Source: an uncultured Tenacibaculum sp. (lineage in GTDB: Bacteria; Bacteroidota; Bacteroidia; Flavobacteriales; Flavobacteriaceae). Taken from it: a stretch of DNA of 64,000 bases. Positions 36,307-45,609 of the stretch are shown in pieces (position 1 is the stretch's first letter; each line of letters opens with the position of its first letter). Under the pieces are notes generated by a model. That model saw only the letters and a list, made by a program, of their open reading frames with translations, made no database searches and was not told the origin of the DNA. The DNA is taken from assembly GCA_947497895.1 (NCBI GenBank), contig CANMIL010000002.1:124001-188000 (forward strand). The letters are read 5' to 3'. The position numbers and the translations under genes are program-made.

Positions 36307-36564
36307 GGTTACAATTTAAATTATAGGCCCAAAAGTAAAGGATTTTTTTCATTTGAAATCAGCTAGAGCACATCTCAATCTTCATGAAGATGTTTATAGT
36401 TGAACCGTGTTTAACCTATTTAATAGACCTTAAATTAAGGAGATGAAATGATAGTTTGTAGGAGTGATATAATCATAATTTTTCTGTGAAAAGGATTGTA
36501 AACAAAAGGTTTATGTTTGTTGAATGAATTAAATTCCTAATTTTAAAGTAGAAAACTTTGATGT

Positions 36565-37620
36565 ATGTTCTTGAATAAAAATGAACGAATTCAATATTTG
36601 GGATTTGATGACTTAAGATTTGTTGCAATTGGAATTCTATTTATCAGTATTGTTTCTGATTATATAGTTAGCGATTTATCAATATATCAATTACCATTTA
36701 AGTTAGCTGTTTTCAGTTGGAGTGTTTCGCTTTTTTTTTCAATTACAAATTGGTTTACAATTCGTGCTGTATTGATTTCTCTGAGGAAAAGATATCCAAG
36801 TTTTAAAGATGATACGAAACGTATTTTACTATTTTTCTTAGCAATTGTTTCTATCGTAGTTTCTGTTGATTTTTTTGGTGGTAAAATGCTCTTAGGCATA
36901 TTTCGCTATTTTGGAGAACCTGCAAATCGTATAACCCAACCTAAAGATTTGGCAGCAATCATTGTTATAACAACGATGATTATGGCTATTTACGAAGCTG
37001 TTTATTACTATGTTCGTCTAAAGGAGTCGGTAAAGAAAGAGGAGCAATCAAAACAAATTATTATTCAAGCACAATTGGATGCATTGAAAAACCAGGTAAG
37101 TCCCCATTTCTTATTCAATAGTTTAAACACACTATGCGATATTATAGATCATGATTCCAAGGAGGATGCAAAAGGCTTTGTTAATAATCTTTCAGATGTT
37201 TATCGTTTCATTCTAGAAGCTGAAAAAACAAATACTATTTCATTGAAAAAAGAGATAAAATTCACAAAATCTTATATCTATATTCAGTTGGAACGATTTG
37301 GAGAGAATTTGAAGGTAAATTGGAATATTTCTGAGGATAAGCTGGAAACAATGATTGTTCCAATGAGTTTACAATTATTAATTGAAAATGCTATTAAGCA
37401 TAATGTAGTTTCTATATCGAATCCGTTAATTATAACTGTTGAAATTGCGAATGATTATTTAGTAGTGCGTAATAAGATTCAGTTGAAATCAACTAAAGTT
37501 CCATCAACCAAAATAGGTTTACAAAATATTAAGAAACGATATTCATTAATTTCTGATAAACTACCAATAATTGAAGAAATCTCTGATGAGTTTAAAGTTT
37601 CGCTCCCATTATTAACTTAG
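36565..37620 (+). CDS. LytS/YehU-type sensor histidine kinase
   Basis: The 351-residue protein has four membrane segments in residues 18-150 and then the His_kinase domain with the phospho-acceptor H181 in NQVSPHFLFNSLNTL. The ATPase part carries LQLLIENAIKHNV near 269-281. LytS-type kinases pair with LytTR response regulators, and such a regulator follows 42 bases downstream. The signal is unknown. No extracellular sensor domain of size is present, so sensing should be within the membrane. Confidence 0.9.
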   Translation: MFLNKNERIQYLGFDDLRFVAIGILFISIVSDYIVSDLSIYQLPFKLAVFSWSVSLFFSITNWFTIRAVLISLRKRYPSFKDDTKRILLFFLAIVSIVVSVDFFGGKMLLGIFRYFGEPANRITQPKDLAAIIVITTMIMAIYEAVYYYVRLKESVKKEEQSKQIIIQAQLDALKNQVSPHFLFNSLNTLCDIIDHDSKEDAKGFVNNLSDVYRFILEAEKTNTISLKKEIKFTKSYIYIQLERFGENLKVNWNISEDKLETMIVPMSLQLLIENAIKHNVVSISNPLIITVEIANDYLVVRNKIQLKSTKVPSTKIGLQNIKKRYSLISDKLPIIEEISDEFKVSLPLLT

Positions 37621-37662
37621 TTTAATAAGAGATGTTTAAGGACAATAATAAATGAAAAAGGC

Positions 37663-38418
37663 ATGAAAATAGTAATTATTGAAGACGAGTTTAGAGCTGC
37701 AAATCAATTACAAAAGTTATTGAAAAAAAGTTCCATACATTTCGAATTGTTGGAGGTTATTGATACGGTTAAAGATGCTGTAAAATGGTTTCAAAATAAC
37801 GCTATGCCAGATGTAGTATTTATGGATATCCAGTTGGCTGATGGTTTAAGTTTTGAAATCTTTCAAAAGGTAGAAGTCTCTGCGCCAATCATCTTTACAA
37901 CTGCATTCGATCAATATGCCATTCAAGCATTTAAAGTTAATAGTATTGATTATTTGTTAAAACCAATTCAACAAGAAGATTTAGATATAGCTTTAAATAA
38001 GTATTTTAAAACGAAAGAGTCTTCTTCAAAAATTAATTCAGCAATATTAAAGGAACTACTAAACAGTGTTCAAACTCCAAACGAACGTTCAGGTATTTTG
38101 GTAAAAGAGGGGAACGGTTTTGTACAAATTAGAATTTCAGAATTGTTGTATATCTATTCCGAAAACAGCATGACTTTTGGTGTTACTCATTCGAAACGAT
38201 TTATTATAGATGAAACTATTGATCAGTTGTTTGAATCTTTAGATACTACAAAATTTTATAGAATTAATAGAGGACAAATCGTTGCTAAAATTTCAATCGA
38301 AAGAATTTCTCCTTACTTTAATCATAGAGTCAAACTCTCTATTACAAGCCCTAGAGATCAAGAGTTTATTGTTAGTAGACAAAAGACAAGTGATTTTAAA
38401 GAATGGATGAATACTTAA
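37663..38418 (+). CDS. LytTR family response regulator
   Basis: The 251-residue protein has a receiver domain (1-120) with the phospho-acceptor D55 in VFMDIQLADG and the conserved Lys in SIDYLLKPI. A LytTR DNA-binding domain follows (about 145-250) with GNGFVQIRISELLYIYSE and FYRINRGQIV. LytTR proteins bind DNA through beta-strands. It is the partner of the upstream LytS-type kinase. The S41-like protease gene 107 bases downstream may be a target, by position only. Confidence 0.93.
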   Translation: MKIVIIEDEFRAANQLQKLLKKSSIHFELLEVIDTVKDAVKWFQNNAMPDVVFMDIQLADGLSFEIFQKVEVSAPIIFTTAFDQYAIQAFKVNSIDYLLKPIQQEDLDIALNKYFKTKESSSKINSAILKELLNSVQTPNERSGILVKEGNGFVQIRISELLYIYSENSMTFGVTHSKRFIIDETIDQLFESLDTTKFYRINRGQIVAKISIERISPYFNHRVKLSITSPRDQEFIVSRQKTSDFKEWMNT

Positions 38419-38525
38419 ATATTACAATTCAGTTGGAAATAACTACGTTTCAACAAAAAGAACTATAATTTTCAGACAAGCTGAGATAATTTCGTGGTGT
38501 CGCTATTAACTTTTAAAACAGCATC

Positions 38526-40121
38526 ATGAAAACAATACTTTATATACTGAGCATATTTTTAGTTTTTAAATTGTCTGCTCAAGAGCAAGAAAAGATTAGC
38601 ATTGCACAATGGCAAGAAGATTTAAGGTTTTTACAGAAAACGGTTAATAAAGAGTTTTCTTTTTTATTCAAAAAAGTAACTGCTCAAGAATTTAATAGAT
38701 CTGTTGAAGAATTCTATGATCAAATTCCAAATTTACAAGAGCATGAAATTATTGTAGGATTTTCAAGAATCGTTTCTCTTTTCAAATACGGCCATACCTA
38801 CGTTTCGTATAATCAAAAGTCTTTTAAATTTTCTCAATTTCCATTTCATTTGTACGAATTTAATGATGGAATTTATATTCAAGGAACACATAAAAATTAT
38901 CCGAAGGCTATTGGAGCAAAAGTTATTGCTATTGAAGGAATGCCAATTTCCGATGTGCTAAAAAAAATTGAACCTACTGTTGCCGTGGAGAATTCTCAAT
39001 TTTTTAAAGCCTATGGAATAAATGATGTACGTTATCCAGAAGTGTTACATGCGCAAAAAATAACAGGAAAACTTCAAAGTTCCATTACACTTACTTTAGA
39101 GAAAAATGGAAATACATTTCAACAAAAGTTTACAATATTGCCTAATAAAAAACGAGTGCCTACAAGCTATGGTTATGTGCAACAAAAAGAAGACTGGTTA
39201 AGTGCTAGAAATCAAAAAAGAACACCATTATATCTTAAAAATTTAGATAAAATGTACTACTATGAGTACCTACCAAATCGAAAAACAGTTTATGTTAGGC
39301 ATAGTAGAGTTAGAAATGATAAATCCGAAACTATTGAAGCGTTTTATAAGCGTGTTTTCAAATTTATAGAACAACATGATGTTGAAAAGCTAATACTTGA
39401 TGTTCGTTTAAATGGTGGAGGAAATAACTACTTAGTAAAACCAATTATCACTGGTATTATTGCGAATAAAAAAATCAATCAAAAAGAAGAGCTATTCGTT
39501 ATTATTGGAAGAGATACCTATTCTGCTTGTCAAAATCTTGTCAATCGATTGGATACCTATACCAATGCCATTTTCGTTGGAGAAGCCACCAGTGAAAACG
39601 TGAATTTTTATGGAGATGCCACACCTGTTTATTTACCGAATAGTAACATGAAAGTATTGTTATCATTTGCGTGGTGGCAAGATAAAGCTCCATGGTCAAA
39701 TGATGCTTGGTTAACACCTCAGTTATCAGTTGATATGAGTTTCGAAGAATATAAAAATAATGAAGACCCTGTGTTAAACGCGGTTCATACGTTTAACTCT
39801 AAAGGTTTTATTTTAAGACCTATGGAGCATATCAGAACATTGTTTAGTAAAGGTGATATGGAAACATTACAAAAAGACATTGCTAAGATGATGCAGGATT
39901 CTAGATATAAGTATTTCGATTTTGAAAGAAAATTTGTTGATGCCGGAAAGTTATTATTAGATCAAGGTCAATATCAACAAGCCATAGGAGTTCTATATTC
40001 AGTAACACAAATGTTTCCGAACTCAGTAAAAGCATGGAGATATTTGGGAGACTGTTATTCTAGAATAGGCAAAATAACTGAAGCTCAAGAATTTTATAAT
40101 AAAGCCGCATCGATAAAATAG
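38526..40121 (+). CDS. secreted S41-family-like peptidase with C-terminal TPR
   Basis: A signal peptide ends near FKLSAQ (residue 19). The S41 (C-terminal processing peptidase/tricorn core type) fold is indicated by LILDVRLNGGGNNYL near residues 289-303 and the nucleophile context GRDTYSACQN, with Ser333 as the likely catalytic residue. A tetratricopeptide-like pair of helices (residues about 470-531; VLYSVTQMFPNSVKAWRYLG) closes the protein. The function is probably degradation or processing of periplasmic peptides. Confidence 0.8.
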   Translation: MKTILYILSIFLVFKLSAQEQEKISIAQWQEDLRFLQKTVNKEFSFLFKKVTAQEFNRSVEEFYDQIPNLQEHEIIVGFSRIVSLFKYGHTYVSYNQKSFKFSQFPFHLYEFNDGIYIQGTHKNYPKAIGAKVIAIEGMPISDVLKKIEPTVAVENSQFFKAYGINDVRYPEVLHAQKITGKLQSSITLTLEKNGNTFQQKFTILPNKKRVPTSYGYVQQKEDWLSARNQKRTPLYLKNLDKMYYYEYLPNRKTVYVRHSRVRNDKSETIEAFYKRVFKFIEQHDVEKLILDVRLNGGGNNYLVKPIITGIIANKKINQKEELFVIIGRDTYSACQNLVNRLDTYTNAIFVGEATSENVNFYGDATPVYLPNSNMKVLLSFAWWQDKAPWSNDAWLTPQLSVDMSFEEYKNNEDPVLNAVHTFNSKGFILRPMEHIRTLFSKGDMETLQKDIAKMMQDSRYKYFDFERKFVDAGKLLLDQGQYQQAIGVLYSVTQMFPNSVKAWRYLGDCYSRIGKITEAQEFYNKAASIK

Positions 40122-40160
40122 AAAAAGATTTATTGTAAGAATAGATTTCAGTAGAGATAA

Positions 40161-40201
40161 ATACAAATTGGTCACTAGATTTTCTTGTGACCAATTTGTA
40201 T
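40161..40201. terminator. perfect 15-bp hairpin, probable terminator
   Basis: ATACAAATTGGTCAC and GTGACCAATTTGTAT are exact complements around an 11-base loop. It lies 40 bases after the S41 gene. The T-run after it is weak (TTAAAGTTTT). Confidence 0.6.
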
Positions 40202-40292
40202 TTAAAGTTTTAATAGATAAAATATAATAACCTTAAGTTTTAGCTTGTAGTTGTCAGATTTATTAATTTCGCATTACAAAACAAACGACTGA

Positions 40293-41288
40293 ATGAAAGA
40301 CAATAAAAAAATAGCCGTAATTGGTGGCGGAAGCTGGGCAACAGCTATTGTTAAAATGCTTTCTGAAAATCTTAATACCATTGGATGGTATATGAGAAGT
40401 GCTTATGCAATTGAGCATATAAAAAGAAATAAGCATAATCCAAACTACCTTAGTTCTGCAGAGTTGCATCCTGAGCAATTAGATTTGTCGGATGATATCA
40501 ATACTATTGTTGAAAATTACGATGTATTAATCTTTGCAATTCCATCGGCCTTTTTAAAAACTGAATTAGATAAACTTACCGTTTCACTTCAAAATAAAAT
40601 TGTTTTTTCAGCGATTAAAGGAATTATACCAGAAACAGGATTAATTGTTGGTGAACACTTTCACGATGTTCATCAAATACCTTATGAAAATATAGGTGTA
40701 ATTACTGGACCATGTCATGCTGAAGAGGTGGCTATGGAACGATTATCGTATTTAACCATTGCTTGTCAAGATGAACAAAAGGCAAAAGATTTAAGTAAGT
40801 TTATTGCTGGACGTTATATAAAAACAAAAATTTCAGACGATATCATTGGAACAGAATATGCTGCGATGTTAAAGAATATCTATGCAATAGCAGCAGGAAT
40901 AGCTCATGGATTAGGATATGGTGATAACTTCCAATCGGTTTTAATGAGTAATGCGATTAGAGAAATGAAACGCTTTATTAAAAAGGTTCATAAAATGAAG
41001 CGTAATATCAACAACTCAGCTTATTTAGGAGATTTACTAGTAACAGGATATTCTGTATTCAGTAGAAACAGAATGTTTGGAAATATGATTGGTAAAGGAT
41101 ATACCGTAAAATCTGCAATGTTTGAAATGAGTATGGTAGCTGAGGGATATTATGCAGCGAACAGCGCATATAAAATTAAAAAAGAAAACGGAGCCAAAAC
41201 TCCAATTATTGACGCCGTTTATAATGTTTTATATGATAAAAAAGAAGCGAAAGATGAGTTTAAAAAGTTAACAAATAGATTAGATTAG
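40293..41288 (+). CDS. gpsA: glycerol-3-phosphate dehydrogenase [NAD(P)+]
   Basis: The 331-residue enzyme reduces dihydroxyacetone phosphate to sn-glycerol 3-phosphate for phospholipid synthesis. The dinucleotide loop is IGGGSWATAI near residues 10-19, FSAIKGIIPETGLIVGEH near 109-126, ITGPCHAEEVAME near 137-149, and the catalytic LKNIYAIAAGIAHGLGYGDN near 193-212. It is transcribed alone. Confidence 0.95.
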   Translation: MKDNKKIAVIGGGSWATAIVKMLSENLNTIGWYMRSAYAIEHIKRNKHNPNYLSSAELHPEQLDLSDDINTIVENYDVLIFAIPSAFLKTELDKLTVSLQNKIVFSAIKGIIPETGLIVGEHFHDVHQIPYENIGVITGPCHAEEVAMERLSYLTIACQDEQKAKDLSKFIAGRYIKTKISDDIIGTEYAAMLKNIYAIAAGIAHGLGYGDNFQSVLMSNAIREMKRFIKKVHKMKRNINNSAYLGDLLVTGYSVFSRNRMFGNMIGKGYTVKSAMFEMSMVAEGYYAANSAYKIKKENGAKTPIIDAVYNVLYDKKEAKDEFKKLTNRLD

Positions 41289-41603
41289 TTGTTTGCATTT
41301 GTACAAAAAACTCTTCTTATAAAATAAGAAGTCCTCACCAATCGCTTCAATATAATAAGTTGTTTTTTAGTATCGTATCCTGAAAATTTTGACAAAATTA
41401 GCCTAAAAATCTAAAATACAAATTTTTTTATAAAATATCTTGATTTAAAAATAAAAGTATATTTTTACATTAATGTAACGATTTATTACTTTTAGTTTAA
41501 AATTTAACAATTGAAACTGATATATAAAAAGCTGTATTTAGTCGGGAAAACTTGCTTTTTTAAATCGTGAACGTTTTTTTTGTTAAAACTCAATTAAAAA
41601 CCC
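41289..41603. other. intergenic region, 315 bp
   Basis: No gene. CTTCTTAT-AAA-ATAAGAAG at 41313-41331 is a perfect 8-bp hairpin shortly after gpsA, a possible weak terminator without a good T-run. The rest is AT-rich, presumably with the promoter of the ACT-domain gene. Confidence 0.5.
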
Positions 41604-42263
41604 ATGAAAACAATTCAAGAAGCTGTCGAAATAACAATTCGGAAAACACCTTTTATAGAAGAGGCACTGAATGAAAAATTAATTAATGTATCGTCGCTAG
41701 CAAGAGAAATTTTACCAGAAGTTTCTAAGCTACTGAAGAAAGATGTAAAAGTTGGTGCCGTGATGATGGCAATTAACAGATTGTCACCAGTAAACGAATT
41801 GCGAATTAGAAAGAACATTAAAAAACTAGCATTGGATCTAGGTGATGTTATTGTTCGATCTGATTTGTGTGATTTTACTTTTAAAAACACTCCATCTTTA
41901 CTAAAAGAAATCGCTAAAATTTTAAGTAAGTCTGCCGATAGTAACGATTACTTTTTAACTGTTTCTCAAGGAATTTTTGAGACCAATATTGTCACCAGTA
42001 AAAATTTACAACCGTTTGTTGAAGACATTTTTAAAAGTGAAATATTGATTAATAATGTAAATGATCTTGCTTCTATTACCATAAAACTTCCAAAAGAAAA
42101 CTTAGAACAATCAGGAGTTTATTACTTTATATTAAAGCAATTCGCTTGGGCAAATATTGCTGTTCAAGAAGTTATATCTACTACCCATGAAATGACAATT
42201 GTTGTAAAGGAACAAGATGTAAATGAAACGTTTGCCATTTTAATGGATTTAAAACTAAACTAA
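41604..42263 (+). CDS. ACT-domain protein (aspartate-kinase-like regulatory part)
   Basis: The 219-residue protein has an N-terminal helical region (EAVEITIRKTPFIEEALNEK) and two C-terminal ACT-like repeats, about residues 70-140 and 145-219, with YYFILKQFAWANIAVQEVIS typical of the second. Relatives are sometimes labelled aspartate kinase, but no kinase domain is present, so it could only bind a ligand such as an amino acid. It ends 3 bases before an MFS exporter gene and may sense or tune its cargo. That is inference. Confidence 0.72.
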   Translation: MKTIQEAVEITIRKTPFIEEALNEKLINVSSLAREILPEVSKLLKKDVKVGAVMMAINRLSPVNELRIRKNIKKLALDLGDVIVRSDLCDFTFKNTPSLLKEIAKILSKSADSNDYFLTVSQGIFETNIVTSKNLQPFVEDIFKSEILINNVNDLASITIKLPKENLEQSGVYYFILKQFAWANIAVQEVISTTHEMTIVVKEQDVNETFAILMDLKLN

Positions 42264-42266
42264 TAC

Positions 42267-43535
42267 ATGGAGAAAAAAGATCCCTTTGCTTCTCTTCGAA
42301 TAAAAGAGTTCAATATATTTTTATTGGTAAGATTTGCATTGGTATTTGCCTGGTCCATGCAATTTATAATTGTTGAATGGCAGGTATACTCTTTAACAAA
42401 AGATCCTTGGAGTTTGGGATTAATTGGTGCTTTTGAATTTGTACCTGCATTTTCAATGGCACTGTTCGCAGGGCATATCGTTGATCAAAAGGAAAAGAGA
42501 AACTTGTTAGCGCTCTGTATTGCCTTATTTTCATTAATTAGTTTTGGTTTATACTTTTTAACCGATCCAGATTATGTGGAAGGTTGGAGCTCTAAAACCG
42601 TATTATATTCTATTTATGCTCTTGTTTTTTTCGGTGGATTTTTACGTTCGTTTTTCGGACCTACTATTTTCTCTTTGGTGGCGTTAATTGTTCCAAAACG
42701 ATTGTATCCAAATGCCGCTACTTGGAGTAGCACCACTTGGCAAGTTTCGGGAGTATTAGGGCCTGCCTTTGCTGGATATTCTATTTCTTGGATTGGAGTA
42801 AGTAAATCATTGAGTATTGTTTTTGCACTGGTTTTATTTTCACTTTTCATGGTGTTCTTTATAAAGAAAAAACCAATCTTAAATCCTAAGAAAGGAGAGT
42901 CTATTAAAAAGAGTCTTAAAGAAGGGATTTCCTTTGTGTTTAAAACCAAGGCAATCCTTGGAGCTATTACTTTAGATATGATTTCGGTTCTTTTTGGTGG
43001 AGCAATTGCTTTATTACCTGTATTTGCTCAAGATATATTGGAAGTAGGGGCTACTGGTTTTGGAGCCTTAAGAGCTGCACCTGCAGTAGGAGCTTTCTTA
43101 ACAATGTTAGTTACAGCCTTTATTCCAATAAGTAAAAACGCCGGAATGAAATTGTTAAGTGCAATTTTCGGTTTCGGTATTTGTGTTATTGTTTTTGGAG
43201 CATCTAAAATATTCTTGGTATCCTTAGTTGCCTTATTCTTTTATGGTGTTACTGATGGCGTTTCTATGGTTATCAGACAAACTATTTTACAACTGAAAAC
43301 ACCCGATCACATGCGTGGTAGAGTAGCATCAGTAAATTCTATGTTTGTGGGATCTTCAAATGAATTAGGAGCCTTAGAAAGTGGTTTAACAGCAAAATTA
43401 ATGGGAACAGTTACTGCAGTTATTTTCGGTGGAACTATGACCTTAATTACTGTTGTAGCAACGGGAATATTCAATCCTACTTTAAGAAAACTAGATTTAT
43501 CAAAAGATTTAGAAGAACATGAGAAATCCGAATAG
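42267..43535 (+). CDS. MFS transporter (EntS/MFS_3-like)
   Basis: The 422-residue protein has about 12 membrane segments. VEWQVYSLTKDPWSLGLIGA near residues 31-50 and AGHIVDQKEKR near 68-78 fit the motif A region of the MFS_3/enterobactin-exporter type. DGVSMVIRQTILQLKTPDHM near residue 330 matches the repeat in the second half. The substrate is unknown. It is coupled to the ACT-domain gene upstream with a 3-base gap. Confidence 0.87.
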   Translation: MEKKDPFASLRIKEFNIFLLVRFALVFAWSMQFIIVEWQVYSLTKDPWSLGLIGAFEFVPAFSMALFAGHIVDQKEKRNLLALCIALFSLISFGLYFLTDPDYVEGWSSKTVLYSIYALVFFGGFLRSFFGPTIFSLVALIVPKRLYPNAATWSSTTWQVSGVLGPAFAGYSISWIGVSKSLSIVFALVLFSLFMVFFIKKKPILNPKKGESIKKSLKEGISFVFKTKAILGAITLDMISVLFGGAIALLPVFAQDILEVGATGFGALRAAPAVGAFLTMLVTAFIPISKNAGMKLLSAIFGFGICVIVFGASKIFLVSLVALFFYGVTDGVSMVIRQTILQLKTPDHMRGRVASVNSMFVGSSNELGALESGLTAKLMGTVTAVIFGGTMTLITVVATGIFNPTLRKLDLSKDLEEHEKSE

Positions 43536-43687
43536 TTTAGTAATTAACTATTAACGGATAGTAGCTGTTTTCTAACAAATAATAAATTGATTTTTGTTTT
43601 GAATTATTATGGTTCATCTTTATGAATGATAATAGTTTCCTAAGTGAGTTTTTCTCATATAGGAATATCATTTGAAAAACTTGAATC

Positions 43688-44794
43688 ATGACAAACAGCA
43701 TTTACTTTTTTACCTCATTTACAGAGCCAGAAAAACTATTAGAAACACTTTCTAGTTTTAATCCAACGGTCTTAGAATCTGAAATTACCATTCCTAATTT
43801 AAATGTTAAAATTAGTGATGGCGACGATTACTTTCTTACGCAACGTGAAGGCATGTTAAACTTTTATTCAGGACTTATAAATCCTGATTATATGGAGGTT
43901 CATTCCAAGTTTTTAATGCACTTAGCTTCGTGTGTAAAAGGATATCAAATTGAGTTTGATTCTGAAGAAGAAATTACAACTATTATCAATGCTTTGATAG
44001 ATGAAATGTACGGACTCATTTTTTCTCCATCAATGGCTTTCTACACAAAAAATTGGCAATTAATTATTGATTCTGGAGGTAGTTGTGAACTGAGTGAGTA
44101 TGATGTTAAAATGTCTGCTCAAACTTTTGATGCAGGTGTTCAATCGGATCCTGAAAGTGAGAAAAGGAAAAAAGCTACAATTGATTTATTACAACAAAAA
44201 GGAATCCCTACTTTAGAAAGTTTACCTGTAATACCTTCATCAAGTCAAATTAAATATAGAACTGAAGAAGAAGTTGCTAACCGAATTATTACTCTAGCGG
44301 CGGTTGCTGTAAAAGGGGAACTTAAAAAATCAGATATCTCTTTTCAAGTTTTAGAAAAATATGGTATCCACCCAGATAACGTATCACCTTGGGAACTTCA
44401 TTTTTTAAGAAACACCGAATTAGAGGAACAAGATTATGTAAACGCTATTTGGCGTTATGAATCCCTTTATGTTTTAATGTGGGCAACTGGGTATACTGAT
44501 GAATTACATTTTCCTTCACAAATAGTAGATGTAGCTTCACTTATTGAGCCAATTAGAGAGTTTCGTGATTTTGAAGAGTTTTTACTTAATTACAATTTAA
44601 GAGATATCAATGAAATATTAGATCAACTTGATTTAACCTATCGATTGCACTGGGCTTGTGTGAATGCACGAGTTAAAAATGAACCCACTCCTTCGAATAT
44701 AAACGCGAGTGTGGTATATGAAAGACATTATGCGTTAAATTGGTTAATTGATCGCTATGGAGAAGATTGGGATAATGTGTCAACAAGCACTTAA
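43688..44794 (+). CDS. DUF4272 domain protein, 368 aa
   Basis: Residues about 155-368 match DUF4272: RKKATIDLLQQKGIPTLES, the EEVANRIITLAAVAVKGE helix, YVNAIWRYESLYVLMWATGY and the ending VVYERHYALNWLIDRYGEDW. The N-terminal half (1-150) is an extra domain of unknown type. The protein is cytoplasmic and its function is unknown. It opens a three-gene run with a DUF695/RraB-like gene (14 bases later) and a leucine-rich lipoprotein gene. A second DUF4272 protein is encoded at 56425-57165. Confidence 0.83.
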   Translation: MTNSIYFFTSFTEPEKLLETLSSFNPTVLESEITIPNLNVKISDGDDYFLTQREGMLNFYSGLINPDYMEVHSKFLMHLASCVKGYQIEFDSEEEITTIINALIDEMYGLIFSPSMAFYTKNWQLIIDSGGSCELSEYDVKMSAQTFDAGVQSDPESEKRKKATIDLLQQKGIPTLESLPVIPSSSQIKYRTEEEVANRIITLAAVAVKGELKKSDISFQVLEKYGIHPDNVSPWELHFLRNTELEEQDYVNAIWRYESLYVLMWATGYTDELHFPSQIVDVASLIEPIREFRDFEEFLLNYNLRDINEILDQLDLTYRLHWACVNARVKNEPTPSNINASVVYERHYALNWLIDRYGEDWDNVSTST

Positions 44795-44807
44795 AATATA
44801 AGAATGT

Positions 44808-45602
44808 ATGTTTAAAAAACTTTTTGGAAAGAATAAATCGGAAAAAATAGAAGTGAATCAAGATTGGGCTTCTTTTTTCTGTAGAATTGAAGATAAACCG
44901 GCCTCGATAAGATTGAACTTAGCACTTCACCAAGTAGCTCCAATTAACGGTTATCATCAACAAATATGGTTTTCAGTGAAACTATTACATTCAGACGAAA
45001 ATGGTTTTACGACAAGAGAAGAATTCGAAACAATTAATGCTATCGAAGACACTATTTTTGATAACATCAGTACGAAACATGATACTATTTTAGCTGGCGC
45101 CATAAAAACAGATGGTCGTTTAGATTTGTATATGTATGCACCTGCCACTTATGATATTGAGAAAATTGTTAAAGACACGATGCTACAACAATTTAAAGAG
45201 TATCGATATGCTGTCGATTTTAAAGAAGACAAAGAGTGGAACGATTATTACAAATTTCTATATCCAAATCCCTATGAGTTTCAAACGATTCAAAATGGTA
45301 AAGTAATCATGCAATTACGAGAGCATGGAGATAACCCTGAAATGAAACGAAAAGTTGATCATTGGATATATTTTAAAAACGACGAAGAAACCAACGTATT
45401 TATTGAAGCCGTGATTGATTTAGGTTATGAAATTCTAAACAAAGAAAAGAATGAGGAGCATGAATTTCAATACAGCGTAAATATTGCTAGAGAAGATGTT
45501 ACTATACCACATGAAGTAAATGATTATGTTTGGGAGTTAATGGAGTTGGCGAATAAAAGTAACGGAATGTATGACGGTTGGGGGTGCCCAATAGCAAATT
45601 AA
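44808..45602 (+). CDS. DUF695 plus RraB-like two-domain protein
   Basis: The 264-residue protein begins with a basic stretch, then a DUF695 domain (about residues 15-140; NQDWASFFCRIEDKPASIRL). The C-terminal half (about 145-264; VDHWIYFKNDEETNVFIEAV and MYDGWGCPI) resembles RraB, the regulator of RNase E. This fits the TIGR01619-type layout. RraB action on an RNase here is not established. It is in the DUF4272 operon, with gaps of 13 and 7 bases to its neighbours. Confidence 0.78.
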   Translation: MFKKLFGKNKSEKIEVNQDWASFFCRIEDKPASIRLNLALHQVAPINGYHQQIWFSVKLLHSDENGFTTREEFETINAIEDTIFDNISTKHDTILAGAIKTDGRLDLYMYAPATYDIEKIVKDTMLQQFKEYRYAVDFKEDKEWNDYYKFLYPNPYEFQTIQNGKVIMQLREHGDNPEMKRKVDHWIYFKNDEETNVFIEAVIDLGYEILNKEKNEEHEFQYSVNIAREDVTIPHEVNDYVWELMELANKSNGMYDGWGCPIAN

Positions 45603-45609
45603 ATTATCT

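Noticed and set aside
42614..42949. 111-codon open frame antisense to the MFS transporter
   Set aside because: It lies wholly inside a clear membrane-protein gene, has no start context of its own and its translation follows from codon bias of the sense gene.
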